Shown here: piece after piece, positions 36,050-44,402 of the stretch
Position numbering within the stretch: the stretch's first letter is position 1
Layout of the letters: each line of letters begins with the position of its first letter
Source: SMBSF63 sp034003545
Lineage (GTDB): Bacteria > Chloroflexota > Anaerolineae > Anaerolineales > Anaerolineaceae
Direction of reading: 5' to 3'
NCBI GenBank assembly: GCA_964447155.1
Contig: CAYURM010000014.1
Location: 1-64,000 of the forward strand
DNA: 64,000 nt
The notes under the pieces: model-generated
What the model was told of the DNA's origin: nothing
Seen by the model: the letters and a program-made list of their open reading frames with translations, nothing else
Database searches by the model: none
Made by a program: the position numbers and the translations under genes

Positions 36050-36088
36050 AATGATTATTGGTGTTTGGCAAACCGCGAAAGGAATGCC

Positions 36089-37123
36089 ATGAAGAAAAAA
36101 CAAAACTTATCCATGGATGCTGCAACACTACGCCAGCGTGCTGAAGCGCAATATGACCAGAATCATGCTGCTGAGGATGCTGATCCTCAATCGAATGTGG
36201 ACCTTCAGCGGCTGGTTTATGAACTCCAGGTGCATCAGATTGAACTCGAAATGCAGAATGAAGAACTGGTGCAGACGCGGGAAGCATTGGAGAAGGCGCT
36301 TCGCCAATACACAGACCTGTATGACTTTTCTCCGTTGGGCTATTTCACCCTGGATCGGGAGGGGACGATCCTCCAGGCCAATCTGAGCGGGGCAAGCTTG
36401 CTGGGAGTGGAGCGTGCCCGGCTGACCAATCGCCGCCTCGAACATTTTATTTCCGTTGAGACTCGTTCTGCCTTAAGAACCTTCCTGCGGAAAAATTTTG
36501 AGAACAGTCCGGTAGAGACCTGCGAGGTAACACTCCACGGAGAGGGGAACGAGGTTCTCTATCTGAATATTGATGCCCGCCTTTCCGAGAATGGACAGGA
36601 ATGCTACGCCGTGGCTGTTGATATTACCGCACACAAGCTGTTGGAAATGGAAACGAGATACCTGATCTCTCACGATTCGCTAACCGGTTTATATAATCGC
36701 GGATATTTTCAAGAAACGATGGATCGACTTGAACATAGTCGGCAATTTCCTATCAGCATTTTGATGGCCGATGTGGATCAACTCAAAAAGATGAATGACC
36801 AAAATGGGCATTCTGCTGGAGATGCCATCCTCAAAAAAGTCGCCGAAGTGCTGACTACTGCCTTCCGTACCGAAGACATTATTGCACGTATCGGCGGGGA
36901 TGAATTTGCTGTGATCCTTCCCAATACCGATGCGTTGGCGGCCAGGAATGCTGTGCGCCGCCTCAGCGCCGTTTTGAACGAGCACAATGCCACTCAGGCT
37001 GGATTGCCGGTTCGTCTTTCGTTTGCCGCGAGCACGGCGGAGACCAGCAAACCGTTGACGGATGTGCTTAAGGAAGCGGATGAAAAAATGTACCTCAAAA
37101 AAGGACACCATCATGGCTCCTGA
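36089..37123 (+). CDS. PAS-GGDEF diguanylate cyclase
   Basis: Protein of 344 residues that should make cyclic di-GMP from two GTP. An N-terminal helical segment (RAEAQYDQNHAA to EMQNEELVQ, about 18-65) leads into a PAS domain (about 75-190; YDFSPLGYFTLD) and a GGDEF domain (about 200-340). The signature GGDEF is intact near 269-273, and an RTED sequence five residues before it forms the inhibitory I-site, so product feedback is likely. The ATG at 36089 follows GAAAGGAA. Its 3' end overlaps the next gene by 11 bases. The helical segment is almost identical in protein and DNA to that of the next gene. Confidence 0.92.
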   Translation: MKKKQNLSMDAATLRQRAEAQYDQNHAAEDADPQSNVDLQRLVYELQVHQIELEMQNEELVQTREALEKALRQYTDLYDFSPLGYFTLDREGTILQANLSGASLLGVERARLTNRRLEHFISVETRSALRTFLRKNFENSPVETCEVTLHGEGNEVLYLNIDARLSENGQECYAVAVDITAHKLLEMETRYLISHDSLTGLYNRGYFQETMDRLEHSRQFPISILMADVDQLKKMNDQNGHSAGDAILKKVAEVLTTAFRTEDIIARIGGDEFAVILPNTDALAARNAVRRLSAVLNEHNATQAGLPVRLSFAASTAETSKPLTDVLKEADEKMYLKKGHHHGS

Positions 37124-39005
37124 AAGAAAGCAGGACAACTCCCCAAAAACGGATCGGCAACAGGATACCGATGAACTGCGCCGGCGTGCTGAAGCGCAGT
37201 ATCACCAGAACCATGCCGCAGCGCATTCTGATCTCCAATCGGATGTGGACCTTCAGCGGCTGGTTTATGAACTTCAGGTGCATCAGATCGAACTCGAAAT
37301 GCAGAATGAAGAACTGGTGCAGGCACGGGCAGAGCGGGAAGCAATGCTTGATCAATATACAGACTTGTATGACTTTTCCCCGGTGGGCTATTTTACTCTT
37401 GACAGGGATGGCAAAATCCTGCTGGCAAACCTGAACGGAGCGCAACTATTGGGCATCGAGCGATCCCACCTGATTGGCGGGCGTTTTGGTTTATACGTTG
37501 CCGATCGTCATCGGGCTGATTTTAATATTTTCCTAAAGAGGGTGTTTGAGAGTCAAACCAACCATGCCTGTGAGTTGGCTCTGCGCAAGGAAGAAAGATG
37601 TATGCCTGATGAGTACCAAGGTGATGAGAATGCAGCAGACGGGATGAATGCGTGCATGGTGCGAATTGAGGGGGTATCCACGGAAGACGAGCAGGTCTGT
37701 CGGGCGGTGGTCACGGATATCACGGAGCGCAAGCAGATGGCATCGGATCTGGCTGCAGAACGTAATTTGCTTGTGCAACGCGTGGAAGAACGTACGGCAG
37801 AAATAAGCCGCACCAATGCGGAATTGATGAAAGCCTTGCAAACCAAAGATGAATTCCTGGCGAATATGAGCCACGAATTGCGAACGCCATTGACGGCTAT
37901 TTTGGGGATCTCAGAAATTCTTGATATGGGGCTGCGCGGGAAGCTAAATCCGGAGCAGGGCAAATCGATCAGAATCATTCAAGAAAGCGGGGAACATTTG
38001 CTGGCGATGATCAATGACATCCTGGACTTTTCCAAAATCGAAGCGGGAAAACTGGAAATTGAATCAGGTTCTGTTGTTGTCGACGATATTTGTCAGGCTG
38101 GTTTAGCGCTGATTAAAGGGTTGGCGCACCACAAAGATTTAACTTTGACTTACAATCTGGCCGATCCACAATTAATGCTGTGGGCAGATGCGCGACGTCT
38201 GAAACAGATTATTGTTAATTTGTTGAGTAATGCTGTCAAATTTACACCGGCGGGAGGGCGGGTCAGTCTGGACGTTGATCTGGAAAGAGACAAAGGGCAG
38301 GTTAAATTTGTGGTGCAGGATAACGGGATTGGAATTTCTCAGGAAGATATGGGCAAACTATTTCAGCCTTTTACTCAATTAGATTCCAGGCTTTCCCGCC
38401 AGTATGAAGGCAGCGGTTTGGGGCTGGCCCTGGTACGAAGACTGGTTGCCTTGCATCACGGCGAAGTGTTTGTGGAAAGTGCAGGTGTCTCGGGGGAAGG
38501 CAGCCGTTTCACTGTTTTACTGCCGTGGCAAGAAAATGTGGGGGCGATATCAATGACCGCGGAAGAAACATCCAGACCTGCTTCACCTGGCCTGACGAAA
38601 ACCGGGGCGCTCAGAGAAAGAAAGGTTAACCAGGAGTATGTGGTTTTGTTGGCTGAAGATAATCCCACAAATTTCGTTACCATCAGCGAGTATCTTCAAA
38701 TATTTGGGTATCAGATCATTCATGCATGGGATGGAAAGGAAGCTGTGGAAATTGCTGGGGAAAAACTTCCCGATATCATTTTGATGGATATTCAAATGCC
38801 GGTGATGGATGGGTTGGAGGCGATCCGCCGCTTGCGGCAAGACACAAGGTTTAATCAGACGCCTATTTTTGCATTGACCGGCCTGGTTATGCCAGGGGAC
38901 CGTGAGCGGTGTTTTGAAGCTGGAGCGAATGAGTATCTGACCAAGCCCGTCAAGATGAGAGAGCTGTTGGAAAAAATCAAGGTAAGCTTAAATATACAGG
39001 ATTAA
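37113..39005 (+). CDS. PAS hybrid sensor histidine kinase
   Basis: Kinase of 630 residues: N-terminal helical segment shared with the preceding gene, PAS domain (about 85-210), coiled coil, HisKA with phospho-accepting His near 253 (MSHELRTPL), HATPase with N box (VNLLSNAVKF), G1 (VQDNGIGIS) and G2 (GSGLGLAL), and a C-terminal receiver (about 505-625) with the phospho-Asp in ILMDIQMPVMDG and Lys in YLTKPVK. No membrane segment is seen, so it is a cytoplasmic sensor. The ATG at 37113 lies inside the end of the cyclase gene behind AAAAGGA. An output partner is not encoded nearby. Confidence 0.93.
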   Translation: MAPERKQDNSPKTDRQQDTDELRRRAEAQYHQNHAAAHSDLQSDVDLQRLVYELQVHQIELEMQNEELVQARAEREAMLDQYTDLYDFSPVGYFTLDRDGKILLANLNGAQLLGIERSHLIGGRFGLYVADRHRADFNIFLKRVFESQTNHACELALRKEERCMPDEYQGDENAADGMNACMVRIEGVSTEDEQVCRAVVTDITERKQMASDLAAERNLLVQRVEERTAEISRTNAELMKALQTKDEFLANMSHELRTPLTAILGISEILDMGLRGKLNPEQGKSIRIIQESGEHLLAMINDILDFSKIEAGKLEIESGSVVVDDICQAGLALIKGLAHHKDLTLTYNLADPQLMLWADARRLKQIIVNLLSNAVKFTPAGGRVSLDVDLERDKGQVKFVVQDNGIGISQEDMGKLFQPFTQLDSRLSRQYEGSGLGLALVRRLVALHHGEVFVESAGVSGEGSRFTVLLPWQENVGAISMTAEETSRPASPGLTKTGALRERKVNQEYVVLLAEDNPTNFVTISEYLQIFGYQIIHAWDGKEAVEIAGEKLPDIILMDIQMPVMDGLEAIRRLRQDTRFNQTPIFALTGLVMPGDRERCFEAGANEYLTKPVKMRELLEKIKVSLNIQD

Positions 39006-39096
39006 AAAAAGAACATACTCCGTGACAGGGCAGTGCAGTTCGTGTTTTTTCGTTTAAATATTGGAAAGCAAAGATCTGTACTTTAATATTTGTGAA

Positions 39097-39486
39097 TTAT
39101 TCCACGTAAATTTCCACCCGCTCACCGTCTTGATCATCAAAGACATCGATCACTTTGCCGGTTTCACCAGTGCGGATGTAGCCCATTAATTCAGACATAT
39201 CCAGTCCTTCCACCTCGGGGGAGAAACGCGCGCCCATCTTTAAGCCGGCAGAAACCACACTGACCGGCAGGCGCACATTGACGCGCGTCTTGCCGCTGTC
39301 GGTATCCGTAACCAGAATGCGCACAAAACGTGCACTGCCGCCGCCTGCCGCAGAGGGGCGGTTTTGGGCTGCGGTAGGTTGTTGCGGTTCTTCAATCGTT
39401 TCCAGCAGACGCATACCTTCCTCGGCGGTGATGGTGCCGTCCTGGATCATGGTGAGGATCTTCATGCGTTCTTCGACAGTGGTCAT
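39097..39486 (-). CDS. SHOCT-like domain protein
   Basis: Protein of 129 residues. The first 35 residues (VEERMKILTMIQDGTITAEEGMRLLETIEEP) show the short helical SHOCT-like module found at the N-terminus of many envelope-stress proteins; only the core ILTMIQDGTITAEEGMRLL is diagnostic. After a Pro/Ala/Gln linker, the C-terminal half (about 55-129) is a beta-rich domain with VRILVTDTDSGKTRVNVRLP, similar to regions linked to YvlB/DUF4097 proteins. Function unknown. It is the last gene of a leftward set with the membrane protein at 39536. Confidence 0.7.
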   Translation of the reverse strand: MTTVEERMKILTMIQDGTITAEEGMRLLETIEEPQQPTAAQNRPSAAGGGSARFVRILVTDTDSGKTRVNVRLPVSVVSAGLKMGARFSPEVEGLDMSELMGYIRTGETGKVIDVFDDQDGERVEIYVE

Positions 39487-39535
39487 TTTTCTCCTTGTGC
39501 GGTTTGTTCCCCTAATTCTACCTCATCCCGACTGT

Positions 39536-40243
39536 TTAGCGATTGGGGACGGAGCGCCGTTCCCATTCGGTGACGGCTTTGCGGATCACTTTTGCAATGA
39601 TGGGATCGTTGACCTGATCGATGCCCTGAAAACTTTGATTGCCCACCCAGACAACAACGCCCATATTGGCGCCTTCATCCAGGTGGATGCAGCGGTCTTC
39701 CAATGTGGAACCTGCCAGCATGTCCTGGAGGATATTGTCGATTTGGACAACGATGCTTTCTTTGGGAATGTCGGGAATTTTCTCGTTCTCTTCCCCCAGG
39801 ATAGACAGCGGTTTGGAGGAAACCCTGGCGGACGCAGGAATGCCAAGTTTTAATTTTTCCAGGACGGTGTCATCAACCGGATTGGCAGCGGGAGCTGCTG
39901 TTGGGGGTGCTTCTTTTCCCAGCCAGGCCAGCCAGTTACGCGCCAGCGCATTTGCTTTTTCCTGGGCAGACGGGTTCATTTCCTGGGCAGTTTTGAATGC
40001 AATGCCATTCATTTCGATTGTCAGGCGGCCTTCGGAATCGCGCCACAGGCGGGCTGCTTCCTCAAAATTGCCGTTTAGCAGCTCAGGCGGCGGGTTGTTT
40101 TGTTTGCGTTTGGGTTCCGTTGTTTGTTCGTCCGGTTCGTGATCCGACCGCTGCCCGGCAATCAGGAAAGTGACCACCGCCCCCAACAATGCCCCAATAA
40201 CCAGCAAGATGACCGACATCCATGAAGAAATTTCCGCAGACAT
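39536..40243 (-). CDS. single-pass membrane protein of unknown function
   Basis: Protein of 235 residues that I do not recognise. A transmembrane helix lies at about 8-29 (SVILLVIGALLGAVVTFLIA), followed by a charged Asp/Glu/Lys/Asn segment, a globular region at about 58-110 (NFEEAARLWRDSEGRLTIEMNG), a Pro/Ala linker and a C-terminal domain (about 145-235) with SIVVQIDNILQDML and GVVVWVGNQSFQGIDQV. The topology suggests an N-terminal anchor with a cytoplasmic body. Conservation of the C-terminal region looks like a real fold. No catalytic motif is apparent. Confidence 0.65.
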   Translation of the reverse strand: MSAEISSWMSVILLVIGALLGAVVTFLIAGQRSDHEPDEQTTEPKRKQNNPPPELLNGNFEEAARLWRDSEGRLTIEMNGIAFKTAQEMNPSAQEKANALARNWLAWLGKEAPPTAAPAANPVDDTVLEKLKLGIPASARVSSKPLSILGEENEKIPDIPKESIVVQIDNILQDMLAGSTLEDRCIHLDEGANMGVVVWVGNQSFQGIDQVNDPIIAKVIRKAVTEWERRSVPNR

Positions 40244-40347
40244 GATGGTTTTATTCCTTTTTGTCTATGATGGAAAACAACCCCCATATTGTTTTTAGTA
40301 TACAGGAAACCTGACTGAAACGGTATGGTGATTTGTTAAGAATCTGT

Positions 40348-41166
40348 TCAAATAACGTCTCGATTCTGTCGTTTTTGGCATACAGGACAGAAGTGCGTGC
40401 CGCGCTGCCCGACGAGAATGCGTTCGATTGTGGTGCCGCAAACAGCGCAGGGTTCGCCGGTGCGCTGGTAGACCTGGAAATCGTTCTGAAAGCTGCCGCC
40501 GCGATAGACCCAGTCGATGCTGGACCCGTTGCGGCGAATGCCTTCCTGCAATACGTTACGCATCGCCAGCAGGAGCCGTTCGGCATCGCTTCGGGTGAGG
40601 CTGTTGGAGAGGCGCAACGGGTGCAGCCGTGCTTGATGCAGGGCCTCGTCGGTGTAGATGTTGCCCATGCCTGCCAGAAAATGCTGGTCGAGCAGCAAGG
40701 GTTTGATCTGGCGTTTGTGGTGCATCAGACGCTGGTAGAAGACTTCAGGGGTGAAGGCATCGTCCAGTGGCTCGGGACCGAGCTTGTGCAGAAATTCGGC
40801 CGGGTCGCTCACCAGCCATACCCGCCCAAATTTGCGCGGGTTGATGAACACCAGGCGCTGCCCGCTGGCGAAGTTGAAGACAGCACGGTCATGCGCTAGC
40901 AGGGGCAGGTGGCCCGCTTCTACACGCAGATCGCCGCTCATGCGCAGGTGAATGATGAGGGTCTCGCGCTCCAGATGGATGAGGATGTGTTTGCCGCGCC
41001 GCCCCAGGCTGCGGATGGTCTGTCCGGGCAGGCGGGCGTTGAGTTCCTCTATCGTTGGTGCGGCCAGGGTGCGCGCCCACAGGATGGCGGCACTTTGGAT
41101 CGTCTCGCCGGTCAGGGCAGGGCGCAGGGAACGGACGATGGTTTCAACTTCGGGCAGTTCAGGCAA
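40348..41166 (-). CDS. mutM: formamidopyrimidine-DNA glycosylase
   Basis: Base-excision repair enzyme of 272 residues that removes 8-oxoguanine and formamidopyrimidines and cuts the abasic site. It starts with the catalytic MPELPEVETIV (Pro2 nucleophile, Glu3), has the conserved Lys in RRGKHILIHL near 56-65, GMGNIYTDEAL near 164-174 and the C-terminal zinc finger with two CxxC pairs (CAVCG, CPVCQ). Length fits the family. It begins three bases after the prs stop codon and is probably translated from the same message, along with aspS and the acetyltransferase gene. Confidence 0.95.
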   Translation of the reverse strand: MPELPEVETIVRSLRPALTGETIQSAAILWARTLAAPTIEELNARLPGQTIRSLGRRGKHILIHLERETLIIHLRMSGDLRVEAGHLPLLAHDRAVFNFASGQRLVFINPRKFGRVWLVSDPAEFLHKLGPEPLDDAFTPEVFYQRLMHHKRQIKPLLLDQHFLAGMGNIYTDEALHQARLHPLRLSNSLTRSDAERLLLAMRNVLQEGIRRNGSSIDWVYRGGSFQNDFQVYQRTGEPCAVCGTTIERILVGQRGTHFCPVCQKRQNRDVI

Positions 41167-41169
41167 GGT

Positions 41170-42171
41170 TTACTCGTTGAACATGGCGCCGACGCTGCGG
41201 CCTTCATGGGCGCGCAGGATGACTTCTCCCAACAGTTGGGAAACGGTTAGCACGGTCAGCCGGTCGCCTAAGAGTTTGCGCTTATGATCGGGAATCGGCA
41301 GGGTATCGGTGGTGATAAATTCCTTGACCGGCAGGGCCGACAGGCGCTCGGCGGCGTTACGCGAGAGGACGGGGTGCACGAAGACCATATACACATCCTT
41401 TGCTCCGTGCTCCTTGACCACTTTTACAGCCTGGGCCAGGGTGCCGCCGGTATCGACTTCATCATCCACCAGCACCACATCCTTGCCGGCCACATCACCG
41501 ATCATGGTCAGGGCTTCAGCAGTGGCGTCATTGGTGACGCGCCTTTTTTCGATGAAGGCCATCGGGGTATTGAGCACACTGGCATACCGGCGGCCTTTCT
41601 TGGCGAAGCCCAGGTCGGCGGTGACGACCACCGGGTCTTGCATCTGCGGGCGAAGCTGGCGCAGGTAGGGGTTGAGCACATGCGCCCCGCGCAGCACGTC
41701 ACCGGGCACTGAGAAGAAGCCCTGGATTTGTCCGGCGTGCAGGTCGAGGGTGATGTAGCGGGATGCCCCGGCCACTTCGATCATGTCTGCTACCAGGCGG
41801 GCGGTGATCGGCACGCGCGGCTGGTCTTTCTTGTCCGAGCGGGTGTAGGCCAGATAGGGCATCACGGCGGTGACGCGAGACGCATAATCCAGACGCAGGG
41901 TCTGGATCATGATCAGCATTTCCATTAAATTGCGGTGCAGCGGGGAGGCATGGGTCTGGATAACGAAACAGTCCTGGCCGCGGGCACTGCTGTGCAGTTT
42001 GAGAAACAGGTTCTCATTCGGGAATTCGATAATATCCCGGTCTTTCAGATCTACATCCAAATACGCCGCAATTTTTCCGGCAAGCTCCGGGCAGGCAGAA
42101 CCCGCATACAGCTGGATCTCGCCATAACGCATGCGTCGGCGTTCGTAACTTTCCTGGTCTCGTTCAATCAT
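41170..42171 (-). CDS. prs: ribose-phosphate pyrophosphokinase
   Basis: PRPP synthase of 333 residues that makes phosphoribosyl pyrophosphate from ribose-5-phosphate and ATP for nucleotide, histidine and tryptophan synthesis. Landmarks are FPNENLFLKL, PYLAYTRSDKKDQPR, DLHAGQIQGFF near 145-155 and the PRPP loop VVLVDDEVDTGGT near 225-237. The segment after the catalytic loop (SVPGDVLRGAHVL) is divergent from the usual IPVDNL form. The ATG at 42171 is supported by AGGAG seven bases away; an ATG 13 codons later is less likely. It overlaps the acetyltransferase gene by eight bases. Confidence 0.93.
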   Translation of the reverse strand: MIERDQESYERRRMRYGEIQLYAGSACPELAGKIAAYLDVDLKDRDIIEFPNENLFLKLHSSARGQDCFVIQTHASPLHRNLMEMLIMIQTLRLDYASRVTAVMPYLAYTRSDKKDQPRVPITARLVADMIEVAGASRYITLDLHAGQIQGFFSVPGDVLRGAHVLNPYLRQLRPQMQDPVVVTADLGFAKKGRRYASVLNTPMAFIEKRRVTNDATAEALTMIGDVAGKDVVLVDDEVDTGGTLAQAVKVVKEHGAKDVYMVFVHPVLSRNAAERLSALPVKEFITTDTLPIPDHKRKLLGDRLTVLTVSQLLGEVILRAHEGRSVGAMFNE

Positions 42172-42727
42172 TTTTTTCTCCTGATGAAGCCACTATCTTT
42201 TGCCATTCCGTGCGCAGGAGGCCCATTAACAGCAGGTCAATGTACTCGCCTTTGCTAAAAATGGCTTCGCGTTTTCGCCCTTCATGAACGAAACCGGCCT
42301 TTTCGTAAGCGTGGATGCCGCGCAGATTGGTGGCATGTACCCACAAATAAATGTGGTGCAGGTTCAAGGTCTCGAAACCGTGTTTGCAGATCAGTTTCAC
42401 AGCTTCTCGGCCATAGCCTTTGTTCCAGTATTTCTTGTCGCCGATAAAGATGCCCAGTTCGGCACCCCGGTTCCGGTCATCAAAGTCAAACAGGGAGACG
42501 TTGCCGATCGGCACCCAGCCCTGCGGCGTGGTGATTTCCATCACCAGCGGATGCTGGCGCGGGGCCTGCTTGCGCATGTTTTCGTACCAGTCTTCTTCCT
42601 GCGACATGGACAGCGGCAGGTCGATGGACAGGTATTGGCGCACTTCCGGGTCGTTGAACCAGGCTACAAACAGGGGCAGGTCTTCGCGTTCAATGGCGCG
42701 CAGGCGGATGCGGTCTCCCAGGATCAT
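42164..42727 (-). CDS. GNAT-family N-acetyltransferase
   Basis: Acetyltransferase of 187 residues resembling RimJ/RimL and SpeG. The start (RLRAIEREDLPLFVAWFNDPEVRQYL) is typical in its core LRAIEREDLPLFVAWFNDP, and the acetyl-CoA-binding motif is seen near 100-115 (GDKKYWNKGYGREAVKL). It would acetylate an amine on a protein N-terminus, an amino acid or a small molecule; the substrate is unknown. It lies between aspS and prs in one operon, with GGAG before its ATG and an eight-base overlap with prs. Confidence 0.88.
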   Translation of the reverse strand: MILGDRIRLRAIEREDLPLFVAWFNDPEVRQYLSIDLPLSMSQEEDWYENMRKQAPRQHPLVMEITTPQGWVPIGNVSLFDFDDRNRGAELGIFIGDKKYWNKGYGREAVKLICKHGFETLNLHHIYLWVHATNLRGIHAYEKAGFVHEGRKREAIFSKGEYIDLLLMGLLRTEWQKIVASSGEKND

Positions 42728-42739
42728 TTTTTCTCCAGG

Positions 42740-44062
42740 TCAGGGGCTGAGGCGGTTCGGCCCGCGGAACAGGTAAACGGTCTCACGGATGTTTTCAATA
42801 CCCAGCATGACCATCAGCAGGCGGGAAAGGCCCATCCCAAAGCCGCCGTGAGGCGGGCAGCCGTAGCGGAAGAAGTCGAGGTAGTACCCGGTCATATCTT
42901 CTGAAAGGCCTGCTTCCAGGGCCTGCGCGCGCAGCACCTCATAGCGGTGTTCGCGCTGGGCGCCGGTGGTGATCTCCAGCCCGCCAGCGATCAGGTCAAA
43001 GCTGCGGGTCAGTTCGGGGTTATCGGGGTGGCGCATGTGATAAAAGGGGCGCACACTGATCGGCCAGTCGATCAGGAAGACGAAGTCGTGATCGTATTTG
43101 TCCTTGATGTACTCGGCTACGGCACGTTCGCCGCCTGGATCGAGGTCGCCTTTCTTCTCGGGGGGCAGTTCGTAGCCTACGTCTTTGAGGATCTTCAGGG
43201 CTTCTGCCATGGTCACCCGCGGGAAGGGCACGGTCGGTACGACCAGCTTTTTACCGAGATGTTCTTCAATTGCTGCGCCGTGTTCGTCCTTGACACGCTG
43301 GAAGGCATAGGCCAGCCAGTTTTCCAGGAAGGCCATCACATCTTCATGCGAATCGATCCATGACATTTCCATGTCGAGGCCGGTGAACTCGGTCATGTGG
43401 CGCGAGGTGAAAGATGGGTCGGCGCGGAAAACGGGGCCAACCTCAAAGACGCGCTCGAAGCCGGCGGCCATCGCCATCTGTTTGTAGAACTGGGGCGATT
43501 GGGCCAGGTAGGCCTTGCGCTCAAAATAGGTCAGTTCAAACAGCTCGGCGCCGCTTTCGCTGGGCGAGCCCATGATCTTGGGGGAGTGCATTTCGACGAA
43601 GCCATGTTCTATCCAGTATTCGCGCATCGCCATTTCGAGGGTGGTCTGGGCCTGAAAGAGCACCAGGTTCTGGGTGCGGCGCAAGTCCATGTAGCGCCAG
43701 TCCTGGCGGAAGTCCAGGGCGGGCAGGGCTTCGGTGGAGAAAGGTTCGAAAGGCAGGGGGCTTTGGGCGTTGTTTTCAACGGTGATGGTTTCCAACTGGA
43801 TCTCGAGGCCGCCCAGCTTGACTGATTCATTCTCGACAACTTTTCCGGTGACGGTCAGGGCGCTTTCGGTGCCGATGGTGGATATCTTCTCGGCCAGTTC
43901 GAGATCGCCTTTTTTCCAGAAGGCCACCTGTACCGAGCCGGTGCGGTCACGCAGGATGAGGAATTGCATGCTCTTCTGGTCGCGCAGTTTTTGCAGCCAG
44001 CCCTGTATTTTGACAGTCTCGCCGATTTTGTTTTTTAATTCGCTGATCGATGTTCGTTCCAT
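42740..44062 (-). CDS. aspS: aspartyl-tRNA synthetase, archaeal type
   Basis: Class IIb synthetase of 440 residues that charges tRNA with aspartate. An OB-fold anticodon-binding domain (1 to about 105) precedes the catalytic core with motif 2 FRADPSFTSRHMTEFTGLD near 215-233 and motif 3 GGFGMGLSRLLM near 405-416. The FTGLD/EM pattern and the lack of the 150-residue GAD insertion typical of bacterial AspRS place it with the archaeal/eukaryotic type (AspRS2), which is often non-discriminating and can also charge tRNA-Asn. AsnRS is less likely. The ATG at 44062 follows AAGGAG. The gene heads an operon with GNAT, prs and mutM. Confidence 0.9.
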   Translation of the reverse strand: MERTSISELKNKIGETVKIQGWLQKLRDQKSMQFLILRDRTGSVQVAFWKKGDLELAEKISTIGTESALTVTGKVVENESVKLGGLEIQLETITVENNAQSPLPFEPFSTEALPALDFRQDWRYMDLRRTQNLVLFQAQTTLEMAMREYWIEHGFVEMHSPKIMGSPSESGAELFELTYFERKAYLAQSPQFYKQMAMAAGFERVFEVGPVFRADPSFTSRHMTEFTGLDMEMSWIDSHEDVMAFLENWLAYAFQRVKDEHGAAIEEHLGKKLVVPTVPFPRVTMAEALKILKDVGYELPPEKKGDLDPGGERAVAEYIKDKYDHDFVFLIDWPISVRPFYHMRHPDNPELTRSFDLIAGGLEITTGAQREHRYEVLRAQALEAGLSEDMTGYYLDFFRYGCPPHGGFGMGLSRLLMVMLGIENIRETVYLFRGPNRLSP

Positions 44063-44090
44063 GTGGTGGTGCTCCTTATCAGTTCAAAAT

Positions 44091-44402
44091 GTAGTAACCA
44101 CTTTAGTGGTTATAGTTTGCATGCGATAACGACTGAAGTTGTACCTACAATTCTGTCATTTTTGCTTTGTCGTCAGTACCAAGCGGGCGAATCCTGTTCA
44201 GCGATAGCGGACTTGTAATAACCACTTCAGTGGTTATGGTTTGCCTGTGATAACGACTAAAGTCGTACCTACAATTCTGTCATTTTTGCTTTGTCGTCAG
44301 TACCAAGCGGGCGAATCCTGTTCAGCGATAGCGGACTTGTAATAACCACTTCAGTGGTTATGGTTTGCCTGTGATAACGACTAAAGTCGTACCTACAATT
44401 GT
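44091..44402. repeat. 124-bp tandem repeat of GTAG double palindromes
   Basis: Units begin at 44091, 44215 and 44339 (exactly 124 bp apart); the third is cut short at about 44402. Each carries GTA(G/A)TAACCACT-TC-AGTGGTTA and, after about 14 bases, AACGACT-AA-AGTCGT ending in CCTAC, then a spacer of about 65 bases containing GTCAGTACCAAGCGGGCG. Copies 2 and 3 are nearly identical; copy 1 has drifted. The end of the third unit provides the TAG stop of meaB. This fills the gap between aspS and meaB. Confidence 0.9.

Noticed and set aside
36050..36088. Lost kinase domain after the CheB-CheR-PAS gene through a frameshift
   Set aside because: The gap to the next gene is only 39 bases and holds no kinase remnants, so the absence is not a simple frame break.
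44091..44402. CRISPR-like array
   Set aside because: The units are contiguous 124-bp copies with no variable spacers, and the internal repeats are palindromic pairs. The array at 31929-32075 also lacks spacers.
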